Positions 31,446 to 40,801 of a stretch of DNA of 64,000 bases are shown one piece after another. Position 1 is the first letter of the stretch. Each line of letters begins with the position of its first letter. The translations under genes and the position numbers were made by a program. Origin of the DNA: Bosea beijingensis (GTDB taxonomy: Bacteria > Pseudomonadota > Alphaproteobacteria > Rhizobiales > Beijerinckiaceae); assembly GCF_030758975.1 (NCBI RefSeq), contig NZ_CP132359.1, positions 4,982,686-5,046,685 on the forward strand, in the 5' to 3' direction. Below the pieces are notes generated by a model, which saw only the letters and a program-made list of their open reading frames with translations, was not told the origin of the DNA and made no database searches.

Positions 31446-32735
31446 CTAACCTCGTCTTTGGAGGTCGATGATCCTATGAGCGCTTTCCGCTTCTACGCAC
31501 ACGGTGTTTCGGCCAGCCGCTTTGGCGCGATAAAGCGCGCGATCGGCGGTCTCGTGTCGCATCGAGGCGGTCGAGTGTTGAACGCCGACCCCGATGCTGA
31601 CCGTGACATTGGTGGCTTGGATTAAGTCCTCGAAATTCGCGTCTGCAACGTCCGTGCAGATTCTCTCCGCAAGCCTTACAGCCTCTGTTCTGTCGCCATC
31701 TCGTACCAGAACTGCGAATTCCTCACCTCCGATCCGGGCAGGCATCGCTGAGATCGACGCCACCGATCGCTCGATGATACTCGCCACTCGTTTCAGACAA
31801 GCATCCCCCACACCATGCCCAAAGCGGTCGTTCACGTCTTTGAAGCGATCCACATCGATCATCAGAACGCACGCGCTCTCGCCCGATGCGGCTAGCTCTG
31901 CGTCGAAAATTCGTCTGTTGGGAAGACCAGTCAAAGGATCTCGGCGGGCTAGATTATCGAGTTCTCGGATGGCGACCTTTAGGGTCTCTTGCGCCGCCAA
32001 CAGGTCTCGATGCTCCCGCTTGGCTACGGTGATATCGGCATGGATGGTGTAGGCGTGGCCATCGTCAGTATGTTGCGTGATCACTCGGCGCCATCGGTCA
32101 CCCGGAAGCTCAACCTCGAATGGCGCTCCATCATATCTCAGTCGGTTTCGTATGGTGGCAAGCGAGGTAGCCTGGGCCGCCCCCATGGCCCAAGCCTCCG
32201 CTATAATTTTTTCGAGCGGCAAACCCACGATTCCTCGGTCTCGTGGAACATCGTATAATTCTCGAAATCGGGCGTTCGCTGCTAGGATGCCACCGTCTTC
32301 GCGGGCAACGCATGCTCCGTCTGCTATATTGTCCAAAGCATCGAACGGCGGCATCGCATTTGATCGGACCTCTGCGGACAACGCGCCGACTTGTTTCCAG
32401 ACCCGGACGCGGCCACCGCCGGGTAGCGGTAAGGAGGATGCTCTCAGTTTCCGACCTCTATGGGTGAATTCGAAGGGCATCATCTGCTGCCGATGGCGAG
32501 TTAGCCCCTCTGCGATGTAACGCCCGATATGCGGAATTTCATCGTCAGGGAGTCTGCACTCGTAAAAGCGCCGGAGGTTCTCCGCGTACGGCTCTCCTAC
32601 ATGGACCTTCCCGGTATGCTCCGGGAAGAAGGCCAGAAAAGTCGCATTCCAGGCAAGAGCACAAAGGTGCTCGTCGAACTCGCTGTACGCGACCTCGATG
32701 GTATCAAGCAGTTCGCCGAGGGTCGAACGGAGCAT
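31446..32735 (-). CDS. PAS-domain diguanylate cyclase
   Basis: The 429-residue protein has two PAS-like domains (residues about 10-115 and 130-250; the second is the PAS-7 type with ADGACVAREDGGILAANARFRELYDVP), a short coiled coil, then GGDEF from about 262 (RRDPLTGLPNRRIFDAEL). The active-site loop reads RIGGEEF, a functional GGEEF, and the metal residues are in MIDVDRFKDVND. It should make cyclic di-GMP. No I-site RxxD is visible before the loop (ERSVASISAMPARIGGEEF), so product inhibition may be lacking. No EcfG box was seen upstream. Confidence 0.92.
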   Translation of the reverse strand: MLRSTLGELLDTIEVAYSEFDEHLCALAWNATFLAFFPEHTGKVHVGEPYAENLRRFYECRLPDDEIPHIGRYIAEGLTRHRQQMMPFEFTHRGRKLRASSLPLPGGGRVRVWKQVGALSAEVRSNAMPPFDALDNIADGACVAREDGGILAANARFRELYDVPRDRGIVGLPLEKIIAEAWAMGAAQATSLATIRNRLRYDGAPFEVELPGDRWRRVITQHTDDGHAYTIHADITVAKREHRDLLAAQETLKVAIRELDNLARRDPLTGLPNRRIFDAELAASGESACVLMIDVDRFKDVNDRFGHGVGDACLKRVASIIERSVASISAMPARIGGEEFAVLVRDGDRTEAVRLAERICTDVADANFEDLIQATNVTVSIGVGVQHSTASMRHETADRALYRAKAAGRNTVCVEAESAHRIIDLQRRG

Positions 32736-32831
32736 CGCCGTTTCGATAGGGACAAGCGATTAACCCATCGTAAAGGGGAGGCCGTATCGCTGCTCTTAGC
32801 AGCGGCAATGTCGGATCAACAGCGCCCTGGC

Positions 32832-32856
32832 GGAACCCAAAACGCGGGATCGGGTT
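32832..32856 (+). promoter_or_regulatory. EcfG-type promoter
   Basis: GGAAC, 16 bases, GGTT. It ends nine bases before the ATG at 32866, but 54 before that at 32911, and so favours the later start. Confidence 0.6.
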
Positions 32857-32910
32857 CGATCGACGATGCAATCGTCTGAAGTCGAGTGCACCGCGGTCGG
32901 GATCGACGGC

Positions 32911-33513
32911 ATGAACAAGCACCTTCCGACGCTTGGTGAGGGAACCGTCCACATTTGCGTGGATATGCAAAAGATATTCGACACGGACGGGCTCTGGGCA
33001 ACCCCATGGATGCCGCGAGTTCTACCTCGATGCGTAGCCCTCACCGAGCATCGGCCAGACGCAACAATATTCACGCGGTTCGTCACTCCTATTACCGCCG
33101 ATGCCGCCCATGGCGCCTGGCAAGATTTCTATAGGCGGTGGCCGCAGACCACTCGCGAACGGCTGGATCCTTCGATGATCAACATCGTTCCGGCGCTCGC
33201 GCGGTTTGCGCCACCTGCACCTGTATTCGACAAACCTGTCTACTCAGCGTTCGCGGGAACCAAACTGCCCGCATTTTTGGCCGAACGCCGCGTGGACACG
33301 CTGGTCCTGTCAGGAGCCGAAACCGACGTTTGCGTGCTCTCCACGGCGCTCGGAGCCGTCGACCACGGGTATCGAGTCATAGTCGCCTCCGACGCGGTGT
33401 GCAGCTTTTCAGACGTCGGTCACGACAATCTGCTTTCGCTGTTCAGGGAGCGCTTCAGCCAGCAGATTGTAACGGCGACTGTCGATGAGATCATCGACAG
33501 GTGGCAAGCGTAA
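32911..33513 (+). CDS. Isochorismatase-family cysteine hydrolase
   Basis: The 200-residue product has the Asp-Lys-Cys triad of the family: Asp in [10 protein letters not shown] (about residue 17), Lys in FDKPVYSAF (about 108) and Cys in [19 protein letters not shown] (about 143), with the usual cis-peptide context before Cys. Members hydrolyse nicotinamide, isochorismate, carbamoyl groups or similar; the substrate is unclear. The start at 32911 ([11 protein letters not shown]) is preferred to 32866 because the EcfG-like promoter ends at 32856. Confidence 0.88.
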   Translation: MNKHLPTLGEGTVHICVDMQKIFDTDGLWATPWMPRVLPRCVALTEHRPDATIFTRFVTPITADAAHGAWQDFYRRWPQTTRERLDPSMINIVPALARFAPPAPVFDKPVYSAFAGTKLPAFLAERRVDTLVLSGAETDVCVLSTALGAVDHGYRVIVASDAVCSFSDVGHDNLLSLFRERFSQQIVTATVDEIIDRWQA

Positions 33514-33698
33514 CGTTTGCACGCCCCCTCGCTGTCTTGGAGGTCCCACCTCGTACGAGCCCGCCTCTAACCGCCCCACAGCGTTTCCTAGCTTCTTGCT
33601 GGCTGTCCGCTCAACAAACTCAACGCTTCGCCAGCTGTTTGCTATCGGACGACCGATGTCTCCTGCGAATGCATTGTCGCTGCGTTGGCGCTCGATAT

Positions 33699-33723
33699 GG
33701 AACCCCATCCTTTCGGGGATGTT
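33699..33723 (+). promoter_or_regulatory. EcfG-type promoter
   Basis: GGAAC, 16 bases, TGTT, 33 bases before the alcohol-dehydrogenase ATG. Confidence 0.65.
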
Positions 33724-33755
33724 TGTCGGCAGGCGGGGTTATCCGGAGAACAACG

Positions 33756-34928
33756 ATGAAAGCTCTGTGCTGGCACGGAAAAGGCGACATTCGTTGCGAG
33801 ACCGTCCCCGACCCGCAAATCCAGGATGGCGGCGATGTCGTTATTAAGGTGACATCCTGCGCTATCTGCGGCTCTGACCTCCATGTCTACGACGGCTACA
33901 CACCGACCATGGAAGCCGGCGATGTGTTGGGTCACGAGACAATGGGAGAGGTCGTCGAGGTCGGGCGGGACGTTCGAAATCTGAAGGTTGGCGATCGGGT
34001 CGTCGTCCCCTTCAACATCGCCTGCGGCGAATGCTTCTTCTGCAAGAAGCAGCTTTTCTCGCTGTGTGACCGTTCCAATCCCAATGCCGACCAGGCGAAG
34101 AAGGCGATGGGCCAGTCACCCTCCGGCCTGTTCGGCTACTCTCACATGCTCGGAGGCTTTCCCGGCGGGCAGGCGGAGTACCTGCGCGTACCCTATGCGG
34201 ATGTCGGTCCCATAAAGGTCCCGGACGGGATCCCGGATGAGCAGGTCCTGTTTCTCTCGGACATCTTCCCGACCGGCTACATGGCGGCGGAGAACGCCGA
34301 GATCGAAGACGGCGACACGGTCGCCATCTGGGGTTGCGGGCCCGTTGGCCAGTTCGCGATCCAGTCAGCCTGGATGTTCGGCGCCGGGCGGGTGATTGCG
34401 ATCGACAACGTGCCTGAGCGACTTGCGCTCGCGGCCAGCAGCGGCCGTGTTGAAACCATCAATTTCGATGACGGCCCGGTCTACGACAGATTGATGGAGA
34501 TGACGGGCGGCCGCGGGCCCGATCGCTGCATCGATGCGGTCGGAGCCGAAGCCCATGGCAGCGGCTCGTTCGACGCCGTCATCGATAAGATCAAGGCTGC
34601 GACCTACCTCGCGACGGATCGTCCCCATGCGCTCCGCGAGGCGATCATGTGCTGCCGCAAAGGCGGGACGATCTCTATGCCCGGCGTTTATTTCGGCTAT
34701 CTCGACAAGATCCCGATGGGTGCCTTCATGAACAAGGGCCTGACGCTCAAGACGGGCCAGACGCATACCCACCGCTACCTGGCTCCGCTCCTCGAAAAGG
34801 TCACTTCCGGGGAGATCGATCCATCTTTCGTGATCACGCACACGGCAGGCCTCGAGGATGGCCCGGGCCTCTATCAGACGTTCCGGGACAAGGAGGACGG
34901 CTGCATCAAGGTCGTGCTCAAGCCCTAA
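33756..34928 (+). CDS. Zinc-dependent alcohol/formaldehyde dehydrogenase
   Basis: The 390-residue medium-chain dehydrogenase has the catalytic zinc residues ([19 protein letters not shown]), the structural zinc loop with four Cys ([15 protein letters not shown]), and a Rossmann site ([14 protein letters not shown]). The insert [27 protein letters not shown] and the long segment near 285-300 place it with glutathione-independent formaldehyde dehydrogenase/dismutase-like enzymes. It would oxidise alcohols or aldehydes with NAD(P). GGAG precedes the ATG. It is followed 10 bases later by an SDR. Confidence 0.92.
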   Translation: MKALCWHGKGDIRCETVPDPQIQDGGDVVIKVTSCAICGSDLHVYDGYTPTMEAGDVLGHETMGEVVEVGRDVRNLKVGDRVVVPFNIACGECFFCKKQLFSLCDRSNPNADQAKKAMGQSPSGLFGYSHMLGGFPGGQAEYLRVPYADVGPIKVPDGIPDEQVLFLSDIFPTGYMAAENAEIEDGDTVAIWGCGPVGQFAIQSAWMFGAGRVIAIDNVPERLALAASSGRVETINFDDGPVYDRLMEMTGGRGPDRCIDAVGAEAHGSGSFDAVIDKIKAATYLATDRPHALREAIMCCRKGGTISMPGVYFGYLDKIPMGAFMNKGLTLKTGQTHTHRYLAPLLEKVTSGEIDPSFVITHTAGLEDGPGLYQTFRDKEDGCIKVVLKP

Positions 34929-34938
34929 GGAGGCAGCC

Positions 34939-35865
34939 TTGGAAACTCTTCAGCAAAAACTCGCCGTCGTAACCGGGGCATCGAGCGGTATCGGCTTCGA
35001 ACTCGCCAAGCTCGCAATTGCCGACGGGTTCGACCTGATCATCCCTGCGGATGAAACCGATATCCACGATGCTGCCGAGCATCTCCGTGCGAAAGGGGGC
35101 ATGGTCGTCTCGCTCGTAGCCGACCTTTCCGGAGAGGAAGGCGTTGGCGAGCTTTGTGCGGCGATCGCGGACGCGGGCCAGCCGGTCGATGTTCTGTTCG
35201 CCAACGCGGGGCGCGGGCTTGGGCACGGCTTCCTCGACCAGGATGATGCCGAATGGCTTCGCGTCATCGACACCAATATCGTCGGGACGCTTCAGCTCAT
35301 CAAGAAGATCGGCCGCGACATGCGCGATCGAGGCCAGGGGAGGATCCTGATCACGGGATCGATCGCCGGGTTCATGCCGGGGACATTCCAGGCCGTCTAT
35401 AATGGGACGAAGGCCTTCATCGACTCGTTCTCCTTCGCCTTGCGGGAAGAGCTTCGGGAGACAGGCGTAACGATCACGTGTTTGATGCCAGGCGCGACAG
35501 AAACTCGTTTCTTTGAGCGTGCCGGGCTTCTCGACACAAAGATCGGCCAGGACGAAAAGGACGATCCCGCCGACGTCGCGAAGGCCGGTTATCAGGCGAT
35601 GCTCGATGGAGAAGGCGATGTCGTGAGCGGTTGGAAGACAAGCTCCAGTCATCGATCGCGAACGTCACGCCCTCCGCTGTTCTGGCGCAGCAGCATCGCA
35701 AGATGGCCGAACCCGGATCAGGCGACCGATAAACGGATCACGTGGAGGCTTTCCCTCCAACCGCGGAACCGAAAGGCGCGGTGCTATGTTCTCATTCGCC
35801 AAAAGGAGATTTGCCATGCCCAAGCCCGAGGACGATACGGCCGGCCAACCGAGGCGCGCTACTGA
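34939..35865 (+). CDS. Short-chain dehydrogenase, TTG start, tail frameshifted
   Basis: From TTG 34939 (AAGGAGG five bases before) it reads METLQQKLAVVTGASSGIGFELAKLA, then LFANAGRGLG, ITGSIAGFM and YNGTKAFIDSFSFALREEL, a full classical SDR with Ser, Tyr and Lys catalytic residues. Near 35637 the reading changes: a one-base shift gives KLQSSIANVTPSAVLAQQHRKMAEPG with a stop at 35732, the expected SDR tail, whereas the actual frame runs on to 35865 into the next gene. The core is intact, so the enzyme may still work. Likely co-transcribed with the alcohol dehydrogenase. Confidence 0.82.
   Translation: METLQQKLAVVTGASSGIGFELAKLAIADGFDLIIPADETDIHDAAEHLRAKGGMVVSLVADLSGEEGVGELCAAIADAGQPVDVLFANAGRGLGHGFLDQDDAEWLRVIDTNIVGTLQLIKKIGRDMRDRGQGRILITGSIAGFMPGTFQAVYNGTKAFIDSFSFALREELRETGVTITCLMPGATETRFFERAGLLDTKIGQDEKDDPADVAKAGYQAMLDGEGDVVSGWKTSSSHRSRTSRPPLFWRSSIARWPNPDQATDKRITWRLSLQPRNRKARCYVLIRQKEICHAQARGRYGRPTEARY
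35765..35790 (+). promoter_or_regulatory. EcfG-type promoter
   Basis: GGAAC, 17 bases, TGTT, 25 bases before the ATG at 35816. It lies inside the shifted SDR tail, supporting the view that this tail is not native. Confidence 0.6.
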
Positions 35866-36022
35866 CAGTCGGCCGCGCCCAAGCTCGGGAACCCCGCAGG
35901 GAAAGCCCGACGACTCGTCAGGGGCGTCTCGGCCGTCGGCGGCCGGTGACCGAAAGCCTTCTGCGTCTTGGAGCCCCATCGACCCGAGCCGCCCAGTCAA
36001 GAAGCCCGAGGAGGCTCCGTGA
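35816..36022 (+). CDS. Small disordered hypothetical protein
   Basis: The 68-residue product is rich in Pro, Ser, Arg and Asp (MPKPEDDTAGQPRRATDSR...SPIDPSRPVKKPEEAP), so it is probably unstructured. AAGGAG lies before the ATG. An EcfG-like promoter is just upstream. The stop overlaps the GTG of the GFA-family gene (GTGA). No family recognised. Confidence 0.6.
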   Translation: MPKPEDDTAGQPRRATDSRPRPSSGTPQGKPDDSSGASRPSAAGDRKPSASWSPIDPSRPVKKPEEAP

Positions 36023-36359
36023 ACGAACTGGTCGGACGGTGCAACTGCCGGGCCGTGCGCTATCGCATCACGGGCGCTCCGCTCAGGACAGGTATCATTG
36101 CCAAACATGCCGGCGTGAGACCGGGTCTGCGTTCATGGCCTTCGCTGTCTGGCCGCGGGACGCGGTTAAGGTGGAAGGCGAAACGCTGCAATGGACGAGT
36201 TCGACCGATCATCGGGCATTTTGCCCGAGCTGTGGATTCACACTCTTCGCGACAAGCGACGATAGCAACGAAATCGAGATTCGGATCGGCTCGCTCGACA
36301 ATGCCCCGAGCATGCTTTCTCCCCAGTACGAACTGTGGGTGCCCCGGCGAGAACATTGA
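36019..36359 (+). pseudogene. Frameshifted GFA/CENP-V family protein
   Basis: The GTG at 36019 opens MNELVGRCNCRAVRYRITGAPL, the glutathione-dependent formaldehyde-activating (GFA) fold with its first Cys-x-Cys; near 36090 the next frame continues YHCQTCRRETGSAFMAFAVWP, HRAFCPSCGFTLF and IEIRIGSLDNAP, adding the remaining zinc cysteines. Joined, the product is about 113 residues, a normal length. In its current frame the protein loses all later zinc ligands. It overlaps the preceding stop, so it was translationally coupled. Confidence 0.8.
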
Positions 36360-36940
36360 TTATCCCCGCTGCCTGGAACGAAACAATTCGTAGGCAATCG
36401 GGATGCCGCAGAGATTAGAGCGCGAGACAGACGCTTTCATCACCGAGATGGTGCAAGGCCAAAGCCACTGCAGCTGCGACAGCCAGCTGATTGAGCGCAG
36501 GCGACGCCAGGTTTCCAAACTCACAGCGAAATGCTCGGCTCTCTCCGCGCTTTCCCGATCTCAAATAGTTCCTCGCCTTTTGGGAGGCCAAGCTTGACGG
36601 CAAGCTGGTCCGCATCACCGCCGCTCACAAAGACCTGATTAACCCGGCCAACCTTAACACGGTCAGCGGCGAGTTCCGGCCCCAGTGACGTCGACGCTTC
36701 GGAGGCCTTGATCCGAAGAGAGATGTGCTCGGATTGTTGTCGCAGAAGAGCTGACGGCGCCGCCTCTTGTCCTCATCAAGCGCGCGGACTTGCCGCTTAC
36801 GCCAGCTGCCACCTATCTCCTCGATCTAATGCGGCGTGCGCAATCGCGGTTAGCGCTCTGACTAGATCGGATCGCTTGCCCTCCAACCTCACAGACAGAT
36901 CGAACTTTGTCCCTTCAGCTTCGTTCACGCTCCATCCAAG
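36360..36940. other. Intergenic region without a supported gene
   Basis: No frame here has a convincing start, ribosome site and family match. One frame near 36575-36688 reads FWEAKLDGKLVRITAAHKDL and ends NTVSGEFRPQ before a TGA, which may be the end of a decayed gene. The open frame 36415-36618 on the minus strand looks like chance. Confidence 0.5.
36901..36925 (+). promoter_or_regulatory. Possible EcfG-type promoter, one mismatch
   Basis: CGAAC, 16 bases, CGTT, 15 bases before the GTG at 36941. The first base of the -35 deviates. Confidence 0.35.
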
Positions 36941-37503
36941 GTGAATGATATGAAGCATCTGCGCCTTTCAGCTCCCACCATTGATCGCCAAGTAGCCAGG
37001 TTCATAGCGAAAAACAGATCCCGACGGTTCGAAAGACCGTTGCAATGGCTGACCCTCGGAGCGGATGAGCGCCTGCTTCTTCCGGCCGCATCGCTCTATT
37101 GGCTGCTTTCGAGCGGCGGCGGAGGGGCCAGGGCCCGCCGGGCCAACCACATTCTCCTGACGATGGCGACGACGGCGATCCTGCCTCATCTCCTGAAGGG
37201 AATCGTCGATCAGGAGCGACCGGACCGCCGCGAAATCCACGGGGATCGCCATGGCGTTCCGCGCTCCGGAAAGGCATACGATGCATTTGCGTCGGGACAT
37301 GCGGTCCACATGGGAGCCCTCGCTTCCGCGCTCTCCCGGCTGGCCCGCGTCACCGGGTTCTAATCTGGGGGCTGACGACGTCCCTCGCGATGACCCGGGT
37401 TGTCCTGCTGGCTCACTGGCTCAGTGACGTCGTGGTGGGGGAGACCCTCGGGATCGCGATCGAGAACCTCCTGCGCGCCATCGATCGATCGCCGGAGGCG
37501 TAG
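36941..37503 (+). pseudogene. Frameshifted PAP2-family phosphatase
   Basis: The first frame holds LKGIVDQERPDRREIHGD (the K-x6-RP motif) and FASGHAVHMGALASALSRLA (the usual PSGHA as ASGHA), then stops at 37363. The next frame continues with HRVLIWGLTTSLAMTRVVLLAHWLSDVVVGETLG, the third motif SR-x5-H-x3-D (here TRVVLLAHWLSD), and ends at 37503. Joined, it is a 186-residue membrane phosphatase of the type that acts on undecaprenyl or phosphatidate phosphates. The change near 37352 destroys the third motif as read. Confidence 0.78.
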
Positions 37504-37509
37504 GGCGTC

Positions 37510-38402
37510 ATGGCGCTCGCGGATCGGACGAAGACCGCCCTCGATGAATCCCGCATGTTGATGCTGGGTGCGCAGGTTCTTCTCGGCTTCCAGTTCCAGG
37601 CGCCCTTCCAGGACGGCTTCCCCCATTTCCTGCACCGAGAAGACAACCGAGGTTGCCGTTCTCGGATTGATCATACTCGTGGTTGGGCTGCTCATCGCTC
37701 CCAGCGCTCATCATCGAATTGCTGAAGACGGCGAGGCCAGTCACCAGTTCATACGATTTCTCACCCGTGTATCCCTATCCACCCTGCCGATCTTCGCCAT
37801 CGCGATCGGGCTCGATCTGGGCATCGCGGGAATGCGGATCGGCGGCGTTGCCGCCGGGATCGCCGGCGCCTTCCTCGGCGTTGTGTTGCCGCTGGCAATC
37901 TGGTTCGGGCCGCTGCTCTTTCACCATCCGCACGAGGATGAAGACATGTCGACCTCCGACAAGAAAACCCCTATCGACGCCAAGATCGACTATGTCTTGA
38001 CGGAAGCTCGGGTCGTCCTCCCGGGAGCCCAAGCGCTCCTCGGATTTCAGCTCGCGATCGTCCTCACTAACGGCTTCCAGCAGTTGTCGTCGAACTTAAA
38101 GATGACACACGGCGCTGGCCCTGGCCTTGATTGCACTCTCAACGGCACTCCTGATTGCACCCGCCGCGTACCACCGCCTGGTATATGCCGGTCACAACGA
38201 GCCGGAATTCCACCGGCTGGCAAGCCGTCTGCTTCTGATCGCAACCGTGTTTCTTGCGCTGGGCCTCGCTACTGATACCTACCTTGTGGTTTCCAAGATC
38301 GCCGATGAGGCATGGCTAGCGATATCGAGCGCTGTCGTGGTGGCCGCTGTCCTCCTCGGCCTTTGGCATCTTTGGCCTTGGTTGCGTCGCGGATCGGCCT
38401 GA
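37510..38402 (+). pseudogene. Frameshifted DUF6328-type membrane protein with two repeats
   Basis: Three frames in turn give a duplicated membrane protein. First unit: RTKTALDESRMLMLGAQVLLGFQFQAPFQDGF, then VAVLGLIILVVGLLIAPSAHHRIAEDGE. Second unit: AKIDYVLTEARVVLPGAQALLGFQLAIVLTNGFQQL, then ALIALSTALLIAPAAYHRLVYAGHNEPE. The halves align well, each with GAQxLLGFQ and LIAPxAxHR. Shifts lie near 37645 and 38115. Joined length is about 296 residues. It begins seven bases after the PAP2 stop, so the two were an operon. Confidence 0.75.
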
Positions 38403-38981
38403 GCCGCGAGTCGCGCCACCGCCAAAAGTGGCGGCACAAGCCGCAAGCGTCGCTGCCGCGATCTCAGACGGCGTGTTTCGCGACGGCGGCGAGATCTAGG
38501 CAATGCGGGCTCTTGGCGTGCGCCATCGCTTGACGCGCTTCGCGTGGGGACTGTCGTTCTCTGTGAGCGGCCTCGTGGTCGGTCGCGAACGGGTCGAACG
38601 CTGTACCAAAGCAAATGGAACACGACCTTACTCCGTCCGTTCGATCTCGAAAGAAGACGGTCACTCCCGCCCGTCCAAGAAATTTAGGTCAGGGTCAGGT
38701 TGGCCTACCCTCTCAGGCGACTAGAGTCTGGTTGGCGAGCCAGCACCTCTTGGGCATCGAGGGCAAAGCGAACTTGACCAAAGACGGATCGTTCACGCGT
38801 TTCGCGTAATGGAAAGGCGAAGATGAGGGAGAGGTTGCGAGAACTCGGACCCTCGCGGAACTGCCTCAGAGCACCGCTTCGGGTCTCGGGGCTCGAAGGG
38901 TCGCATTCGTGGCAGACGCTCGGGGACTTGGGACCGCACGGGCGATTGAACTGCAGGCGGCGATCCTGAGCTGAGCACCAC
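38403..38981. other. Intergenic region without a supported gene
   Basis: Several open frames cross this 579-base stretch on both strands, but none combines a ribosome site with recognisable protein. The minus-strand frame 38464-38664 (ending MAHAKSPHCLDLAAVAKHAV) has the most coding-like end. Confidence 0.45.
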
Positions 38982-39599
38982 ATGAAGCGCACCGTAACGC
39001 AGCTCGCCGAGTGGCCTCTTCCATCATCCGTCACCCTGGGGTCCTCCGTTCGCGCCAAGGGGATCGAACGCGAAATCAAGCGTCGACTACCTTGGGCATG
39101 GAGGAAATGCCTCAAGGTCGAAGCCGGCAAGGTGACACTCGATGCGTCGGGCCCCGACGCGGCGGAATTCGACGCGTTGTCGGCGATCGTCCGTGACGCG
39201 TTGGGCGGTATCGCCGCGTTGCCTGTCCTCCCGAGCGAAGCCGAGGATATTCTCGCCATCTCGTCTCGCGAGCGCCACAAATGGCTCAACGACGGTCGCC
39301 TTCAGAGTGTAGGGACCAAAACGGTCAAGCTGCGCGGCCGCGCCAAGGCCGTTACCTTCCATGTATTCGAGCCTCGCTTCATTGAGCATGTCCTTGATTC
39401 CGGACTGACAGAGATCTGGCGGGAAGAGGATATCGCCGCTGCAGCTGAGAACAGGCGGCGTGCCGCGGGAAAGGCGGCGCAGACCCGCGCGGGCAAACGG
39501 TCTGGCAAACCGCGGAAGGCCGTTAGCAGCCTGAACGATGAAGTCCCGCCGGACCTAGCCGGCTGGGATGAATTCGATGCTGAGGGACTGCTTCGCTAG
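38982..39599 (+). CDS. Hypothetical protein with possible DNA-binding segment
   Basis: A 205-residue protein with LPSEAEDILAISSRERHKWLNDGRLQSVGTKTVKLRGRAKAVTFHVFEP at about residues 84-135; this resembles the helix-turn-helix plus wing of excisionase/MerR-like proteins (D-I-L-A-I-S-x-x-x-x-x-K-W-L-x-D-G-R-L). The C-terminal third is Ala/Arg/Lys rich (ENRRRAAGKAAQTRAGKRSGK). It could act as a small regulator or nucleoid protein. No family is recognised with certainty. Confidence 0.65.
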   Translation: MKRTVTQLAEWPLPSSVTLGSSVRAKGIEREIKRRLPWAWRKCLKVEAGKVTLDASGPDAAEFDALSAIVRDALGGIAALPVLPSEAEDILAISSRERHKWLNDGRLQSVGTKTVKLRGRAKAVTFHVFEPRFIEHVLDSGLTEIWREEDIAAAAENRRRAAGKAAQTRAGKRSGKPRKAVSSLNDEVPPDLAGWDEFDAEGLLR

Positions 39600-39811
39600 C
39601 GCTCCAGTGGCGGCGCGAAGAGCGACGGCGATCACACGTCGAATGAGCTGCCAGCTCGCGGTTTCAATCAGCCAAAGGTGTTTCCGGTTGATTTCCTTGG
39701 GCGGCACATGTCGAGCGAACGGTTCGCTGACCGCTCCGGCTCCCTCCCGTCAGTTCTGGTTGCTCCGTTCCCCTCGAGGCTTTTGGCGTCGCGCCATAGC
39801 TTCTCCTTGGT

Positions 39812-39838
39812 CGGCTCCTCTGGGAAGCCGGCCTTTTT
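39812..39838 (+). terminator. Possible weak terminator
   Basis: CGGCT, 9 bases, AGCCG, then GCCTTTTTT. The stem is short and lies 210 bases after the nearest plus-strand stop. Confidence 0.35.
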
Positions 39839-39859
39839 TAGCCTGTGCTTCTCCCTCAA

Positions 39860-39884
39860 CGAACTCTTCTTCAAGCGGTTCGTT
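39860..39884 (+). promoter_or_regulatory. Possible EcfG-type promoter, one mismatch
   Basis: CGAAC, 16 bases, CGTT, 14 bases before the GTG at 39899. The same C-for-G change occurs at 4660 and 36901. Confidence 0.35.
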
Positions 39885-39898
39885 AAGCGAACTGGAAC

Positions 39899-40234
39899 GT
39901 GAGGGACGAAGAAGTGATACTCAGGCGTTGGGCATCCAGCATCCGAACCCAGGACCGCGACGCCTATGTCGCATACGTCCAGGCTACAGGCGGCGACGAC
40001 TACAAAAGAACGCCCGGCAGCCTGGGCTTCCAAATGCTGCTTCGGGATATTCCGGACGGAACCACCGAGATTCAAACGCTCAGCTGGTGGGAATCCGAGG
40101 AGGCTATCAGAGCATTCTCTGGCGAGGACTATAAGACGGCCCGCTACTATCCCGATGACGACCGCTTTCTGCTCTCCAAGCCGGAATTCGTGACGCATTT
40201 CGAGGTGGTAGTCGACGCTCGCCATGACGGATAG
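39899..40234 (+). CDS. Antibiotic-biosynthesis-monooxygenase-fold (ABM) protein
   Basis: The 111-residue protein (GTG start) has the dimeric alpha-beta barrel layout: VILRRWASSIRTQDRDAYVAYVQATG, GSLGFQMLLRDIPDGTTEIQTLSWWESEEAIRAFSGED and PEFVTHFEVVVDA. Members include haem-degrading and quinone-forming monooxygenases and many stress-linked proteins. The SWWESEEAIRAF helix start is typical. It overlaps the next gene by 11 bases. Confidence 0.8.
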   Translation: MRDEEVILRRWASSIRTQDRDAYVAYVQATGGDDYKRTPGSLGFQMLLRDIPDGTTEIQTLSWWESEEAIRAFSGEDYKTARYYPDDDRFLLSKPEFVTHFEVVVDARHDG

Positions 40235-40565
40235 GTCCACCTGTCCCACCACATCGGACGGCAGATATTTTTTGGTTGGAGGCCGGCTCTGGCGCGCGAC
40301 CAATCCAGCGCTTCCGGAGGAGCGCCGACATCAACTTGTCGCCGAGCTCATGGATGCTCGGCGAGCTGTCAAAGATGCCAAGCGCGGCAAAGGCGATTTG
40401 GAAGCCGCTCGCTCGCGTGTCGACTCCGCCAAGGTGAAGCTCGGTGAACGCGGGCCTGTTTGGTGGACTGATGGCGCGCCGGACTTCAATCGCCATCTCG
40501 TAAAGAACACGCCCTATGCCGAGTGGGCTTTGCAATTGGAGACGCTGCACAGGCGACAAAGGTGA
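40224..40565 (+). CDS. Conserved hypothetical protein
   Basis: A 113-residue protein beginning with DGRYFLVGGRLWRATNPALPEERRHQLVAELMDARRAVKDAKR. The GRYFLVGGRLWRxxNPxLxxxxRxxLVxxLMxARRAV pattern is common in rhizobial hypotheticals, and the rest (WWTDGAPDFNRHLVKNTPYAEW) is equally distinctive. Function unknown. Its start lies in the ABM gene, so it is probably translated from the same transcript. Confidence 0.72.
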   Translation: MTDRSTCPTTSDGRYFLVGGRLWRATNPALPEERRHQLVAELMDARRAVKDAKRGKGDLEAARSRVDSAKVKLGERGPVWWTDGAPDFNRHLVKNTPYAEWALQLETLHRRQR

Positions 40566-40801
40566 ACCGATCCACCTAAAAAAAACGAGACATGCAGCAG
40601 GCTGTCGTCGCCGTATCTCCCGGGTTGCAACTAACGGCGCCCGCTTCTCCCTGCTGAGGGCGACAGGATCTAGCGAGGTGAAACCTTTTGCTCGCTAGAC
40701 GCGTTCCGATCCGCCAACTGCGGAGCCAGTTATGTTCCACCCCGCGTTCGATTATCCATCGTCATTCGGAACTGGGGCTCACGGCCCCTACTGGGCACCA
40801 A

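Noticed and set aside
38705..39289. 194-codon minus-strand open frame
   Set aside because: Antisense to the plus-strand protein at 38982 and rich in Ser/Arg without family features.
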